Assembly (NCBI GenBank): GCA_015066865.1 | Contig: SVNQ01000014.1 | Location: 1-40,172 of the forward strand | Direction: 5' to 3' | Source of the DNA: Ruminococcus sp. | Lineage (GTDB): Bacteria; Bacillota; Clostridia; Oscillospirales; Ruminococcaceae | DNA: 40,172 nucleotides | The notes under the pieces: model-generated | What the model saw: the letters and a program-made list of their open reading frames with translations, nothing else | Told to the model about the DNA's origin: nothing | Databases searched by the model: none | Part shown: piece by piece, positions 32,945 through 40,172 of the stretch | How positions within the stretch are numbered: the first letter of the stretch is position 1 | Layout: every line of letters begins with the position of its first letter | Position numbers and translations under genes: made by a program

Positions 32945-33880
32945 GTGCGGATGAAAACCAAAAAAGAAAAACGGAAGGGCATTTTCTACAATCTGCCCTA
33001 CGAAAAGCGCAAGGCATTGTATGGCTACGGCTTCATTGCACTGTGGCTTGTGGGAACATTGATCTTCTTCCTGTACCCCCTGATCACCTCCCTGATGTAT
33101 TCTTTTATGGAAGTCAATCCCCAGCAGGGCGGCATGAGCGGCGAGTGGATCGGCTTTGACAATTACATCAAAGTGTTCACAGAAGATCAGTATTACAGAC
33201 AGTACCTTGTTTCTGTTCTGTGGGAAACGTTCTGGAAAACGCCGCTGATCCTGATTTTCTCGCTGTTTGTTGCTGTCATTCTGAACCAGAAATTCCCCGG
33301 CAGAACCTTTGCAAGAGCTGTATTCTTCCTGCCCGTTATCATTGCAACAGGTCCCGTATATAACATCATCAACGGTGATATTTCATCCAGTGGTGCCACC
33401 AGTGCAGGGCAGTTCTCCACCATGTTCTCCACGGATCTGATGGGTGAACTTTTCCAGTTCATCGGCATCTACGGCTTGACGGACAATATGCAGTCCATCG
33501 TCGAAACCGTGTCGAATGATATTTTCACCATCATCTGGAGTACCGGTATTCAGATTCTGATCTTCCTTGCGGCATTGCAGAATATTCCGGTTTCCGCAAA
33601 GGAAGCGGCACAGATGGAGGGTGCAACGGCGTGGGAGTACTTCTGGAAGATCACGCTGCCCTATGTCAGCCCCATGATTCTGGCGAATCTCATATTCACC
33701 ATCATCGACTCCTTTACTGCTCCTGATAATAAAGTAATGGAGCGTGTGCTGGAAGTTCGCCATGACTGGTTCTATGGTCAGGCTGCGGCAATGGCGTGGG
33801 TGTACTTCCTGATCGTTATGGCGGCAGTCGGACTGATTACAGCGATCATGAACCGATTCATTTATTACGAAGTTGATTAA
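32945..33880 (+). CDS. Sugar ABC transporter permease, second pair, subunit A
   Basis: About 311 residues, six membrane helices, MalF/LplB-like. The EAA loop is KEAAQMEGATAWEYFWKITL (about 220-239), followed by P. The start is ambiguous: GTG 32939 (overlapping the DUF5696 stop), GTG 32945 (AAGGGAG seven bases upstream, chosen) or ATG 32951. It differs clearly from the first-pair protein at 26161, so it is not a recent duplicate. It pairs with the gene 12 bases downstream. Confidence 0.9.
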   Translation: MRMKTKKEKRKGIFYNLPYEKRKALYGYGFIALWLVGTLIFFLYPLITSLMYSFMEVNPQQGGMSGEWIGFDNYIKVFTEDQYYRQYLVSVLWETFWKTPLILIFSLFVAVILNQKFPGRTFARAVFFLPVIIATGPVYNIINGDISSSGATSAGQFSTMFSTDLMGELFQFIGIYGLTDNMQSIVETVSNDIFTIIWSTGIQILIFLAALQNIPVSAKEAAQMEGATAWEYFWKITLPYVSPMILANLIFTIIDSFTAPDNKVMERVLEVRHDWFYGQAAAMAWVYFLIVMAAVGLITAIMNRFIYYEVD

Positions 33881-33892
33881 GGAGGGATAACG

Positions 33893-34957
33893 ATGGCAAA
33901 AAAAGAAGTACAGCCTGCAGCGTCAGGTGAAAAAGTCATTGGCAACGGTCTCTCCAAGAAGGAAATCAAGCGCATTCGTATGTCAAAAATGGACAAAACG
34001 GAAATTGCCTATATGCGGCGTAAAGAAGCGGCAGAAATGGTGTGGCCATTCTTCAGATTTCTGATTCTGTTCGGACTTTGCTTCATCATTCTCTATCCGC
34101 TGATCTACATGATCAGCTGCGCATTCCGTGCGCAGTCGGATATGAGTGATCCGACCGTTATGTGGATTCCGCGTCATTTCACGCTGGACATCATCAAGCA
34201 GACGGCGAATGCAATGAACTTCTGGCCGACGCTTGGTACGACGCTGTTTCTGAATATCGGCTGTTCTCTGATTCAGGTCGTGACCTGTGCGATCACGGGC
34301 TATGGCTTTGCGAGATTCCGTTTCAAGTTCAAGAATTTGCTGTTCGGTGTGGTCATCATGATGATCCTTGTGCCACACCAGATCATTTCCATGTCACAGT
34401 ATACGGAGTTCCGTTATTTCTTCGGATTACAGCCGTTCATTGCGGATATATTCGGCAGCAAGGTCGGCAGTGCGTTCAATTTGATTGATTCACCGCTGAC
34501 AATGTATCTGCCGGCACTGACCGCAAACGGCATCCGTGCTGGACTGATGATCTTTATTTTCCGTCAGTTCTTCAAGGGACTTCCCAAGGAGCTGGAGGAT
34601 GCGGCATATCTGGATGGCTGCGGCCCGTTTGCAACATTTATTAAGGTGATGATACCCAATGCAGCTTCCTCATTTTTGACAGTATTCCTGTTCTCCGTGG
34701 TTTGGTATTGGAATGATTATTATGTAAGTTCCACGTTCTTCCTGAACAACAATACCATTGCACTGGCATTGAAGAATCTGGATAAGCTTTTGCTGCTTGA
34801 GCTGTTCGGTACCGTTACCGCACAGGTAACGCCCCGTGAGCAGATCCTCTGGATGGAGGCGGGCTGCCTTATGGCAGTAACCCCCCTGCTTGTGATGTAT
34901 ATCTTCCTGCAGAAGTATTTCACAGAGGGTATCGAGCGTTCGGGTCTTGTCGGATAA
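33893..34957 (+). CDS. Sugar ABC transporter permease, second pair, subunit B
   Basis: 354 residues, MalG-like, six membrane helices. It carries a ~60-residue charged cytoplasmic N-terminal extension (Lys/Arg/Glu-rich) that the first-pair subunit at 27106 lacks. The EAA loop is ELEDAAYLDGCGPFATFIKV (about 225-244), followed by MIP. AAGGAGG lies upstream. It is the last gene of the operon, with hairpins following from 34982. Confidence 0.9.
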   Translation: MAKKEVQPAASGEKVIGNGLSKKEIKRIRMSKMDKTEIAYMRRKEAAEMVWPFFRFLILFGLCFIILYPLIYMISCAFRAQSDMSDPTVMWIPRHFTLDIIKQTANAMNFWPTLGTTLFLNIGCSLIQVVTCAITGYGFARFRFKFKNLLFGVVIMMILVPHQIISMSQYTEFRYFFGLQPFIADIFGSKVGSAFNLIDSPLTMYLPALTANGIRAGLMIFIFRQFFKGLPKELEDAAYLDGCGPFATFIKVMIPNAASSFLTVFLFSVVWYWNDYYVSSTFFLNNNTIALALKNLDKLLLLELFGTVTAQVTPREQILWMEAGCLMAVTPLLVMYIFLQKYFTEGIERSGLVG

Positions 34958-34981
34958 AATAACAAGTCAATAAAATACGAG

Positions 34982-35013
34982 AACCGCACAGATTCATCTG
35001 ATTCTGTGCGGTT
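34982..35013 (+). terminator. Hairpin after the glycan-uptake operon
   Basis: AACCGCACAGA and TCTGTGCGGTT pair around a 10-base loop, followed by a weak T run. A near copy with a strong T tract lies at 35165-35204. Confidence 0.6.
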
Positions 35014-35033
35014 TAGTCTGTCAAAAAAGTCCC

Positions 35034-35068
35034 GTCCAGCCAGTGTGCCTAATGGCACACGGCTGGAC
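35034..35068. repeat. Long GC-rich hairpin
   Basis: GTCCAGCC-A-GTGTGCC pairs with GGCACAC-GGCTGGAC around TAAT, a 15-bp stem with one bulged base. No T tract follows. It could be a second stop signal or an RNA stability element. Confidence 0.55.
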
Positions 35069-35164
35069 TAATTATAGTATTATACAACCCCCAATAAATA
35101 GACAAAAAGTGCTCTGCAAGAGAGCGGTGTAAAATTAAGTGAAATCAATTTTTTTAACAAGTTG

Positions 35165-35204
35165 AACCGCACAGTTTCTTCTGATTCTGTGCGGTTTTTG
35201 TTTT
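35165..35204 (+). terminator. Intrinsic terminator before the GntR promoter
   Basis: AACCGCACAG and CTGTGCGGTT pair around a 12-base loop, followed by TTTGTTTT. It insulates the GntR operon from the operon upstream. Confidence 0.8.
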
Positions 35205-35225
35205 GGAAAAATTCTGAAAAAAGTC

Positions 35226-35254
35226 TTGACAACCCGAAATATGTGTGTTATACT
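35226..35254 (+). promoter_or_regulatory. Promoter of the GntR/ABC exporter operon
   Basis: TTGACA (35226-35231), 17 bases and TATACT (35249-35254). The -10 lies inside the palindromic operator. Confidence 0.8.
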
Positions 35255-35282
35255 GTATATATCACGATATGTACAGTATAAC
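35247..35282. promoter_or_regulatory. GntR operator palindrome
   Basis: Perfect 11-base arms GTTATACTGTA (35247-35257) and TACAGTATAAC (35272-35282) flank a 14-base, partly symmetric centre (ATAT...ATAT). It covers the -10 box and the transcription start, so binding of the GntR protein encoded 14 bases later would block the promoter. Confidence 0.8.
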
Positions 35283-35295
35283 AGAGGTGTGCTTC

Positions 35296-35667
35296 ATGAA
35301 GATTATCGTAAAAACAAAATCCGAACAGCCGATCTATGAACAGATCGAGGAACAGATCAAAGCACAGATCTTAGAGGGAAGCATGGTGGAGGATGAACAG
35401 CTGCCATCCATCCGCCAGCTTGCGAGGGATCTGAAAATCAGCGTCATCACGACCACAAGAGTTTACAACGACCTGGCGGATGAAGGCTTCATCATTTCCG
35501 TGGCAGGCAAGGGCTACTTTGTCGCATCACGGAAAAACGAACTGCTGCGCGAGCGCATGCTCTGCGAAATGGAGGAGGGACTGGAAAAGGCAGTTGAAAA
35601 CGGACGGAACGCCGGTCTTTCCGATGAAGAAATCATTGCCGCACTGCGGAGTATTATGGAGGAATGA
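35296..35667 (+). CDS. GntR-family (YtrA-type) repressor
   Basis: 123 residues: a winged-helix GntR domain (about 8-75; IYEQIEEQIKAQILEGSMVE, LPSIRQLARDLKISVITTTR) and a short two-helix C-terminal dimer part, as in the YtrA subfamily, with no ligand-binding FCD or UTRA domain. The ATG at 35296 has GAGGTG six bases upstream; an in-frame ATG 17 codons earlier lies before the transcription start. YtrA-type repressors usually control ABC exporters that answer cell-wall antibiotics. Its stop overlaps a possible start of the ATPase gene (ATGA), so the operon is autoregulated through the 35247-35282 palindrome. Confidence 0.92.
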   Translation: MKIIVKTKSEQPIYEQIEEQIKAQILEGSMVEDEQLPSIRQLARDLKISVITTTRVYNDLADEGFIISVAGKGYFVASRKNELLRERMLCEMEEGLEKAVENGRNAGLSDEEIIAALRSIMEE

Positions 35668-35669
35668 TT

Positions 35670-36554
35670 ATGGAAAATATTTTGGAAATTACGGGACTGC
35701 ACAAAGCGTACAAGGATTTTGCGCTGAAGGATGTAAGCTTCTCCCTGCCAAAGGGCTATATCATGGGATTTGTCGGACAGAACGGATCCGGCAAGACCAC
35801 GACCATCCGTTCCATTCTCAATATGGCGAAGATCGACAGCGGCAAGATCAGCGTGTTCGGGCTGGACAGCATTGCGGATACCGTTGCTATCAAACAGCGT
35901 CTGGGCGTGGTGTTTGACAGCCTGTATCTGGCGGAGCATCTCAATGCCAAGCAGATCGAACAGCAGCTTCGTCCTTTCTACAATGCATGGGATACGGAGG
36001 GATTTTTCAATAGAATGAAGAAATTCCGTCTGCCGCTCGATAAAAAGGTCGGTGAATTCTCCAAGGGCATGAAAATGAAGCTGATGGCGGCAATTGCCCT
36101 CTCGCACCATGCCGAACTGATTATTCTGGACGAACCGACCAGTGGTCTTGACCCCGTTGCCCGTGATGAACTGCTGGACATTCTTGCGGAATATATTGAG
36201 GATGAAAACTGCGGCGTGCTGTTTTCCACACATATCACCGCCGATGTGGAACGTATTGCAGACTATGTGACCGTTCTGCAGGAGGGCAGGGTATGGTACA
36301 CGGGCACAAAGGACGATCTTTCGGAGAAATATCTCATTGTCAAAGGTGCAGAGAAGGATCTGCCGGCAGCCGTGAAGGAAAAGTGCATCGGCTTCCATGC
36401 GTACCGCAACGGCTTTGATGCCCTGATGGAAACCGTACACAAGGATGATCTGCCCGACAGCATTGAGACCGAAAAGGCAAGTATCGACGAGATCCTCGTC
36501 TACATCGCAAAGGAGGCGGAGTATGAAAGAAATACTGCATGTGATGAGGTATGA
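35670..36554 (+). CDS. ABC transporter ATPase (YtrB/BcrA-like)
   Basis: 294 residues. Walker A GQNGSGKTT (about 37-45), signature FSKGM, Walker B LIILDEPTSGLDP and an STH H-loop are all intact. The C-terminal ~80 residues are the extension found in ABC-2 exporter ATPases. The ATG at 35670 is preferred, with GGAGG seven bases before it; ATG 35664 is too close. It overlaps the next gene by 32 bases. It energises the two permeases that follow, likely for export or removal of an envelope-active compound. Confidence 0.93.
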   Translation: MENILEITGLHKAYKDFALKDVSFSLPKGYIMGFVGQNGSGKTTTIRSILNMAKIDSGKISVFGLDSIADTVAIKQRLGVVFDSLYLAEHLNAKQIEQQLRPFYNAWDTEGFFNRMKKFRLPLDKKVGEFSKGMKMKLMAAIALSHHAELIILDEPTSGLDPVARDELLDILAEYIEDENCGVLFSTHITADVERIADYVTVLQEGRVWYTGTKDDLSEKYLIVKGAEKDLPAAVKEKCIGFHAYRNGFDALMETVHKDDLPDSIETEKASIDEILVYIAKEAEYERNTACDEV

Positions 36555-37245
36555 TTTTATCTCTGTCAAGTCCACCGCCATCGGCATGCTCTTCATTCTG
36601 GGGATTTTCGCAGTACCGGGGGCATTCCTGCTCACACCCTATTTTGGGCTCCTTGCACTGGAGTTTCTGCCGATTATTCTGATCGGTCCCTTGCAGATGT
36701 TTGACGGCAAATACGGCAACAAGCTGCATGGCATTCTCCCCGTGCATCGCAAAAGCATCACAAGGGGCAGATTTGCGCTGTATACCGTGCTGTTTCTCTG
36801 CATCGAGCTGTTTGTCATGCTGCTGACCACAGCGGCAGTGTATGCCAATCTCAACGAACTCCTGCCCGTGGATTCCGTCTCTTTCCTGCGGGAACAGCAA
36901 TTCGCCTTTGAAGTCGAAATACTGCCGGAATTGTTCTGTATGTGTACGATGATGTCTATGTTTTTCTGGCTGCTGTTTTCTTTTTTTGAAATGACGGGAC
37001 AGATCTTCGGAAAGGAAAATGAAATGAAAATTTTCATCATCTGCAGTATTGTCGTGGTCGGACTGATCGTCGGCGTTCTGACGCTTACGGATGCGGGGAT
37101 CCTGCCGTATTTTCAGGTTCCGGAGCTGCCGGAAACAATATCGGAGGTAATTCGCTTTGCGGTGATCGGGAACATCGCTGTGTGCGTGCTGTGCGCTGTA
37201 TTTTGCGAAATTACGGCACATGTCGTTTCCAAGCGTGAGCTGTAA
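36523..37245 (+). CDS. ABC-2 type permease, first
   Basis: 240 residues with six predicted membrane helices. ATG 36523 is chosen because AAGGAGG is six bases upstream; the longer frame to 36445 lies inside the ATPase gene. The N-terminus MKEILHVMRYDFISVK is typical of ABC-2 permeases of YtrC/BcrB-like systems, and a LPVHRKSI-type loop (ILPVHRKSITRGRFALY) matches the 'LPI..k.ivraRf' pattern also seen in the next gene. It probably pairs with the 37258 product. Confidence 0.85.
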   Translation: MKEILHVMRYDFISVKSTAIGMLFILGIFAVPGAFLLTPYFGLLALEFLPIILIGPLQMFDGKYGNKLHGILPVHRKSITRGRFALYTVLFLCIELFVMLLTTAAVYANLNELLPVDSVSFLREQQFAFEVEILPELFCMCTMMSMFFWLLFSFFEMTGQIFGKENEMKIFIICSIVVVGLIVGVLTLTDAGILPYFQVPELPETISEVIRFAVIGNIAVCVLCAVFCEITAHVVSKREL

Positions 37246-37257
37246 GGAGGTGCGGAT

Positions 37258-38028
37258 ATGAAAAAACTACTGGATTTGATCAAAGCGGATCTGATGATCA
37301 TTAACGGTACAAAAAGCAGCATGAAATCGCTGTTCCTGCTGATCATCGTATTTGCAGTCGGGGGCGGTATCTTCTTTTCCCCCCTTGTCATGCTCATGAT
37401 GATGTTCATGCTTGCTGCGATGTTCGTGCCGATGGTGTTCCAGATGCAGACAAAGAGTCACTGTGAAAACATGTTCAGCCTGCTGCCGATCGAACGAAAA
37501 GACCTTGTGCGTGCAAGATTTCTCTTTATGATCATGCTGTATACGGGAGTGTGTATCCTGATGTACCTTGTCATGCTCCTGTCGCTGCGGCTGAATATTT
37601 TTGAAAGCGTGCAGGATGTGGATTATGACGCACTCCTGCGGGAATGGGGCATCGGATTTTCCTTCTTCAAAATCTGCAATCTCGGATTTCTGGCATCCTT
37701 TGCTGTCGGCATGGGACTGATGACCTTCCAGCTGCGCAGTTATTTTCAAAACACCGAACGCTTCGCCGATGATGTGCTGCATCGGCTTTCTGTCAAGGAA
37801 ATCATCACCATTGCACTGATCTTCATCGTGGGAGTTTTTATCATGCTGACAGCTGTCGGCGAGCTGTTTCTGGGGTCGGCAATGTCGCTGCTCATTCAGC
37901 TTTTTATGCAGCTCATCACTGCCGTAGACGGCGCATTGCTTGTCCCTGTGCTGCTGATCATTGCGGTGTTTGAGGCGGCATATAATTACATCTGCACCGT
38001 GGTGGAATACGATGCAAAGGATCTGTAA
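37258..38028 (+). CDS. ABC-2 type permease, second
   Basis: 256 residues with six membrane helices. After helix 2 it has NMFSLLPIERKDLVRARFLF, the ABC-2 permease loop shared with the preceding protein (LPVHRKSITRGRF), so the two are distant paralogues. AAGGAGG precedes the start 12 bases after the previous stop. The next gene starts 12 bases after its own stop. Confidence 0.85.
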   Translation: MKKLLDLIKADLMIINGTKSSMKSLFLLIIVFAVGGGIFFSPLVMLMMMFMLAAMFVPMVFQMQTKSHCENMFSLLPIERKDLVRARFLFMIMLYTGVCILMYLVMLLSLRLNIFESVQDVDYDALLREWGIGFSFFKICNLGFLASFAVGMGLMTFQLRSYFQNTERFADDVLHRLSVKEIITIALIFIVGVFIMLTAVGELFLGSAMSLLIQLFMQLITAVDGALLVPVLLIIAVFEAAYNYICTVVEYDAKDL

Positions 38029-38040
38029 AGGAGGGATTTC

Positions 38041-39891
38041 ATGAGACTGATTCAGAAACTATCAGCGGCTGTCTGTGCTGCGTGCCTGACGCTTTCGGCA
38101 ATGGCAGTACCCTTTGTCCATGCGGAGGATGCGCAATCTTCCGTGATGCTGCCGTCGGGACTGCCGCTTGACGAATTTCGCCTGATTCTCGAAGAAAAGG
38201 AAGAAGAGCTTGAGGGCCAATTCTCCTCCGCGGCAGTGGGCGTATTTCAAGGGGATGAAATTCTGTACACGGGCTATTTCGGTGAAACGAATCTGACTGA
38301 ACAGATTCCTGCGGATGAAAATTCCGTTTATGAGTGGGGCAGCATCTCCAAGACCTTTGTCTGGGTGAGCACTCTGCAGCTCTGGGAACAGGGCAAGCTC
38401 GATCTTTCGGAGGACATTCGCAATTACCTGCCCGACAATTTCTTTCGTCATCTGTCCTACGACGATCCCATCACCATGCTGCATCTGATGAATCACACCG
38501 CAGGCTGGTGCGAGAATACCTATTCCATTGCATCCACAAAAGCGGATGATGTCCGACCACTTCGGCAGGCATTGCAGGAATCCGAACCTGCACAGATGCA
38601 TCGTCCGGGTGAGGTGACTTCCTATTCCAACTGGGGTGCGGCACTTGCAGGCTACATTGTGGAGTGTGTCAGTGGCATGGATTACTGCGACTATGTCCAT
38701 GAAAACATCCTCAAACCTCTGGGCATGGAGCATACTGCCATCAATCCTTTGCACAGCGACAATTCGTGGGTGCAGGCGCAGCGTGAAAAAACGAATGCCT
38801 ACATGTTCGCAGCGCTCGGCATAAAGTCGGATCTGGGTACTTGCATCGACTACATTGAATGCTATCCCGCAGGTGCGGTGACAGGAACGCTCTCCGATCT
38901 GATGACCTATGCACAGGCATTTGTGGATGCGGATGCACCGCTGTTCCAAGATCCCAAAACGCAGGAAATGCTGTTTTCTGGTTCTGCATTCTATGGGCAG
39001 TCCGAAATTCCTGCAGCCTGTTACGGCTTCTGGCCGCTTGAGTACAGCGTGCGTGTCTACGGTCACAGCGGCGCAACAAATGCATGCAACGCGGATATGA
39101 TCTTCGATCCGCAGACGGGATTCGGCATGGCAGTGCTGGTCAATGAACCAAAAGGCAACTGGTATATGAAGAATGCATCTGCACTCACATTCGGTGCGCT
39201 GTCCGATGCGAAATATGCACCGACGGGCAATGCGGAAACCATCACACCGCAGGGCTATTATCTTCCGTCACGTTCGATCTATCGGGGACTGATGAAATTC
39301 ATGGGTTATTTAAACGGCACGAAGCTTGACGATATCGGCGAGATCGAACGCATCGGAGAAGGGGTATGTCAGATCACGGCGGAGGGTTCTGCAATGATCA
39401 TTGGCGAGACGGCATATCCGAACGGACGAAGCGGTTTTTCCGTCAGCTCGATGGACTATATCGAAGACGATCTGTATCTTGGAAAGCTTATACTCTTTAC
39501 CGTGTATGTGCTGCTGGCAGTGATTGCTTCCTATTTCCTGCGCATCCAGTGGAAACTGCGCAGAGCCAAGCGCTGGACATCCTACAAGGGCTGCGCCATG
39601 ATGACCGCAGGCGAGATCGCAAAGCTTGTTTCCATCCTTGCACTCATCACGGCATGTGTGTTCTACAGCCTTTCCTACGGCATGCACAGAGGTGAAGCCA
39701 TCGCCATCGGCATTGTCCAGATGGTCTGCATTGCGGTCTGCATCGCTGCTGCTGTAAGCTCCACCATTTTCATGCTCTCAAAGAAGAACGCAAAGCCTGC
39801 AATGATCCGATATGCTCTCGATACTGCGGGCAATGCGCTTGCGGTGTTTGCCATGGTGTATTTTGAGATGTACCGTTTCTGGGGATGCTGA
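38041..39891 (+). CDS. Beta-lactamase-family serine hydrolase with C-terminal membrane domain
   Basis: 616 residues. A signal peptide (1-28) and an external class-C-type hydrolase domain (about 45-395) carry the full catalytic set: SxxK at S101-K104 (GSISK), YSN at 194-196 and HSG at 341-343 in place of KTG. About four membrane helices fill the C-terminal part (about 480-615). Such proteins (ClbP, FmtA-like and related) act as D-peptidases, esterases or penicillin-binding-protein-like enzymes; true beta-lactamase activity is not implied. Its place at the end of the GntR/ABC operon suggests that it processes the exported compound or modifies the envelope. AAAGGAGGG precedes the start. Confidence 0.88.
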   Translation: MRLIQKLSAAVCAACLTLSAMAVPFVHAEDAQSSVMLPSGLPLDEFRLILEEKEEELEGQFSSAAVGVFQGDEILYTGYFGETNLTEQIPADENSVYEWGSISKTFVWVSTLQLWEQGKLDLSEDIRNYLPDNFFRHLSYDDPITMLHLMNHTAGWCENTYSIASTKADDVRPLRQALQESEPAQMHRPGEVTSYSNWGAALAGYIVECVSGMDYCDYVHENILKPLGMEHTAINPLHSDNSWVQAQREKTNAYMFAALGIKSDLGTCIDYIECYPAGAVTGTLSDLMTYAQAFVDADAPLFQDPKTQEMLFSGSAFYGQSEIPAACYGFWPLEYSVRVYGHSGATNACNADMIFDPQTGFGMAVLVNEPKGNWYMKNASALTFGALSDAKYAPTGNAETITPQGYYLPSRSIYRGLMKFMGYLNGTKLDDIGEIERIGEGVCQITAEGSAMIIGETAYPNGRSGFSVSSMDYIEDDLYLGKLILFTVYVLLAVIASYFLRIQWKLRRAKRWTSYKGCAMMTAGEIAKLVSILALITACVFYSLSYGMHRGEAIAIGIVQMVCIAVCIAAAVSSTIFMLSKKNAKPAMIRYALDTAGNALAVFAMVYFEMYRFWGC

Positions 39892-39936
39892 TTGAGTGCC
39901 TGTGCTGCATAACAGCTATCAGATTTTTGAATAGTA

Positions 39937-39974
39937 AAACCCCGTGCAGATTTGTGAATCTCTGCGCGGGGTTT
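39937..39974 (+). terminator. Terminator of the GntR/ABC/hydrolase operon
   Basis: AAACCCCGTGCAGA and TCTGCGCGGGGTTT pair (one mismatch-like G-T) around a 10-base loop, followed by CGTTCT. Confidence 0.7.
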
Positions 39975-40032
39975 CGTTCTATTCGGTTGTGGATCAATAA
40001 AATTGTATGCCTTGCGGCAACATGTATTTATG

Positions 40033-40062
40033 CAAAAAAGAACCTGCCGTATGGCAGGTTCT
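40033..40062 (-). terminator. Terminator of the right-edge gene
   Basis: AGAACCTGCC/GGCAGGTTCT with a GTAT loop; on the - strand it is followed by TTTTTT. It starts 10 bases beyond the stop at 40072. Confidence 0.8.
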
Positions 40063-40071
40063 GCGGACACA

Positions 40072-40172
40072 TTATTTTACATAGAAAGGCTCAGCACCCT
40101 TGATTGCTTCCGTACCAAACTTGCTGCTCATGGGAACGATAGCAAGTTCAACGTTGCGCATATTGGGCAGAT
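40072..40172 (-). CDS. C-terminal end of an unidentified gene, cut by the window
   Basis: On the - strand the last 32 codons read PNMRNVELAIVPMSSKFGTE and on, ending FYVK and TAA at 40074-40072, with a good terminator after it. The clear terminator and coding-like composition show a real gene entering from the right. Too little is visible to name it. Confidence 0.6.
   Translation of the reverse strand, partial: LPNMRNVELAIVPMSSKFGTEAIKGAEPFYVK

Noticed and set aside
38041..39891. True antibiotic-resistance beta-lactamase
   Set aside because: The catalytic set is present, but the HSG motif, the C-terminal membrane helices and the exporter operon fit the wider serine hydrolase family better; resistance cannot be claimed.

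Overview
The window looks like chromosome of a gut or rumen Ruminococcus-type member of the Oscillospirales (Firmicutes). The reasons are a dockerin-bearing secreted protein with a cohesin-like module, long Thr-rich and PPATE linkers, a Ruminococcus-type xylose isomerase, large carbohydrate-uptake genes without a local ATPase, AGGAGG ribosome sites and many near-consensus TTGACA/TATAAT promoters. No taxon can be proved from this sequence alone.

Positions 1-8115 are an AT-rich accessory (defence-type) island lying on the 3' side of a tRNA-Thr(CGT) gene. After a DUF6076-like zinc protein on the + strand come - strand genes. In their own reading direction these are: a relic of the N-terminus of an MmeI/YeeA-family DNA methyltransferase; a complete type IIG-like restriction-modification enzyme; a stand-alone MmeI-type C-terminus; a PD-(D/E)XK-like nuclease candidate with a small helical partner; a second, broken copy of the MmeI C-terminus; an unrecognised 321-residue protein; and a ClpB-D2-like AAA+ protein with an unusual N-terminal half. 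The conserved ends of one host gene therefore frame foreign restriction genes, and the duplicated C-terminal end marks a second insertion.

Positions 8116-8490 hold the tRNA and about two upstream tandem repeats of a 118-bp unit carrying tRNA-like sequence, all behind one strong promoter. Positions 8508-9297 hold an XRE repressor and a membrane protein behind three palindromic operators. HU follows (9408-9683).

Positions 10213-22767 are mainly core genes: a membrane protein, xylose isomerase, a VanY-type D,D-carboxypeptidase, a DUF3592-like protein, a cohesin/Big2/dockerin protein, a degenerate CPBP-family membrane protein, tRNA adenosine deaminase TadA, a DUF4352 lipoprotein, a heterodimeric ABC exporter and a 2[4Fe-4S] ferredoxin.

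Positions 23032-34957 form one tightly packed operon of about 12 kb. It encodes a very large solute-binding protein with an N-terminal carbohydrate-binding-like half, a permease pair, a membrane-anchored NHL/TPR protein, a Yip1-like membrane protein, a secreted DUF5696 glycosidase-like protein and a second permease pair. This reads as a capture, cleavage and import machine for an unknown glycan, using an ATPase encoded elsewhere.

Positions 35226-39891 are a GntR(YtrA-type)-controlled operon for an ABC-2 exporter (one ATPase, two different permeases) and a membrane-anchored beta-lactamase-fold hydrolase, probably for envelope stress or antibiotic response. The right edge cuts an unidentified - strand gene.
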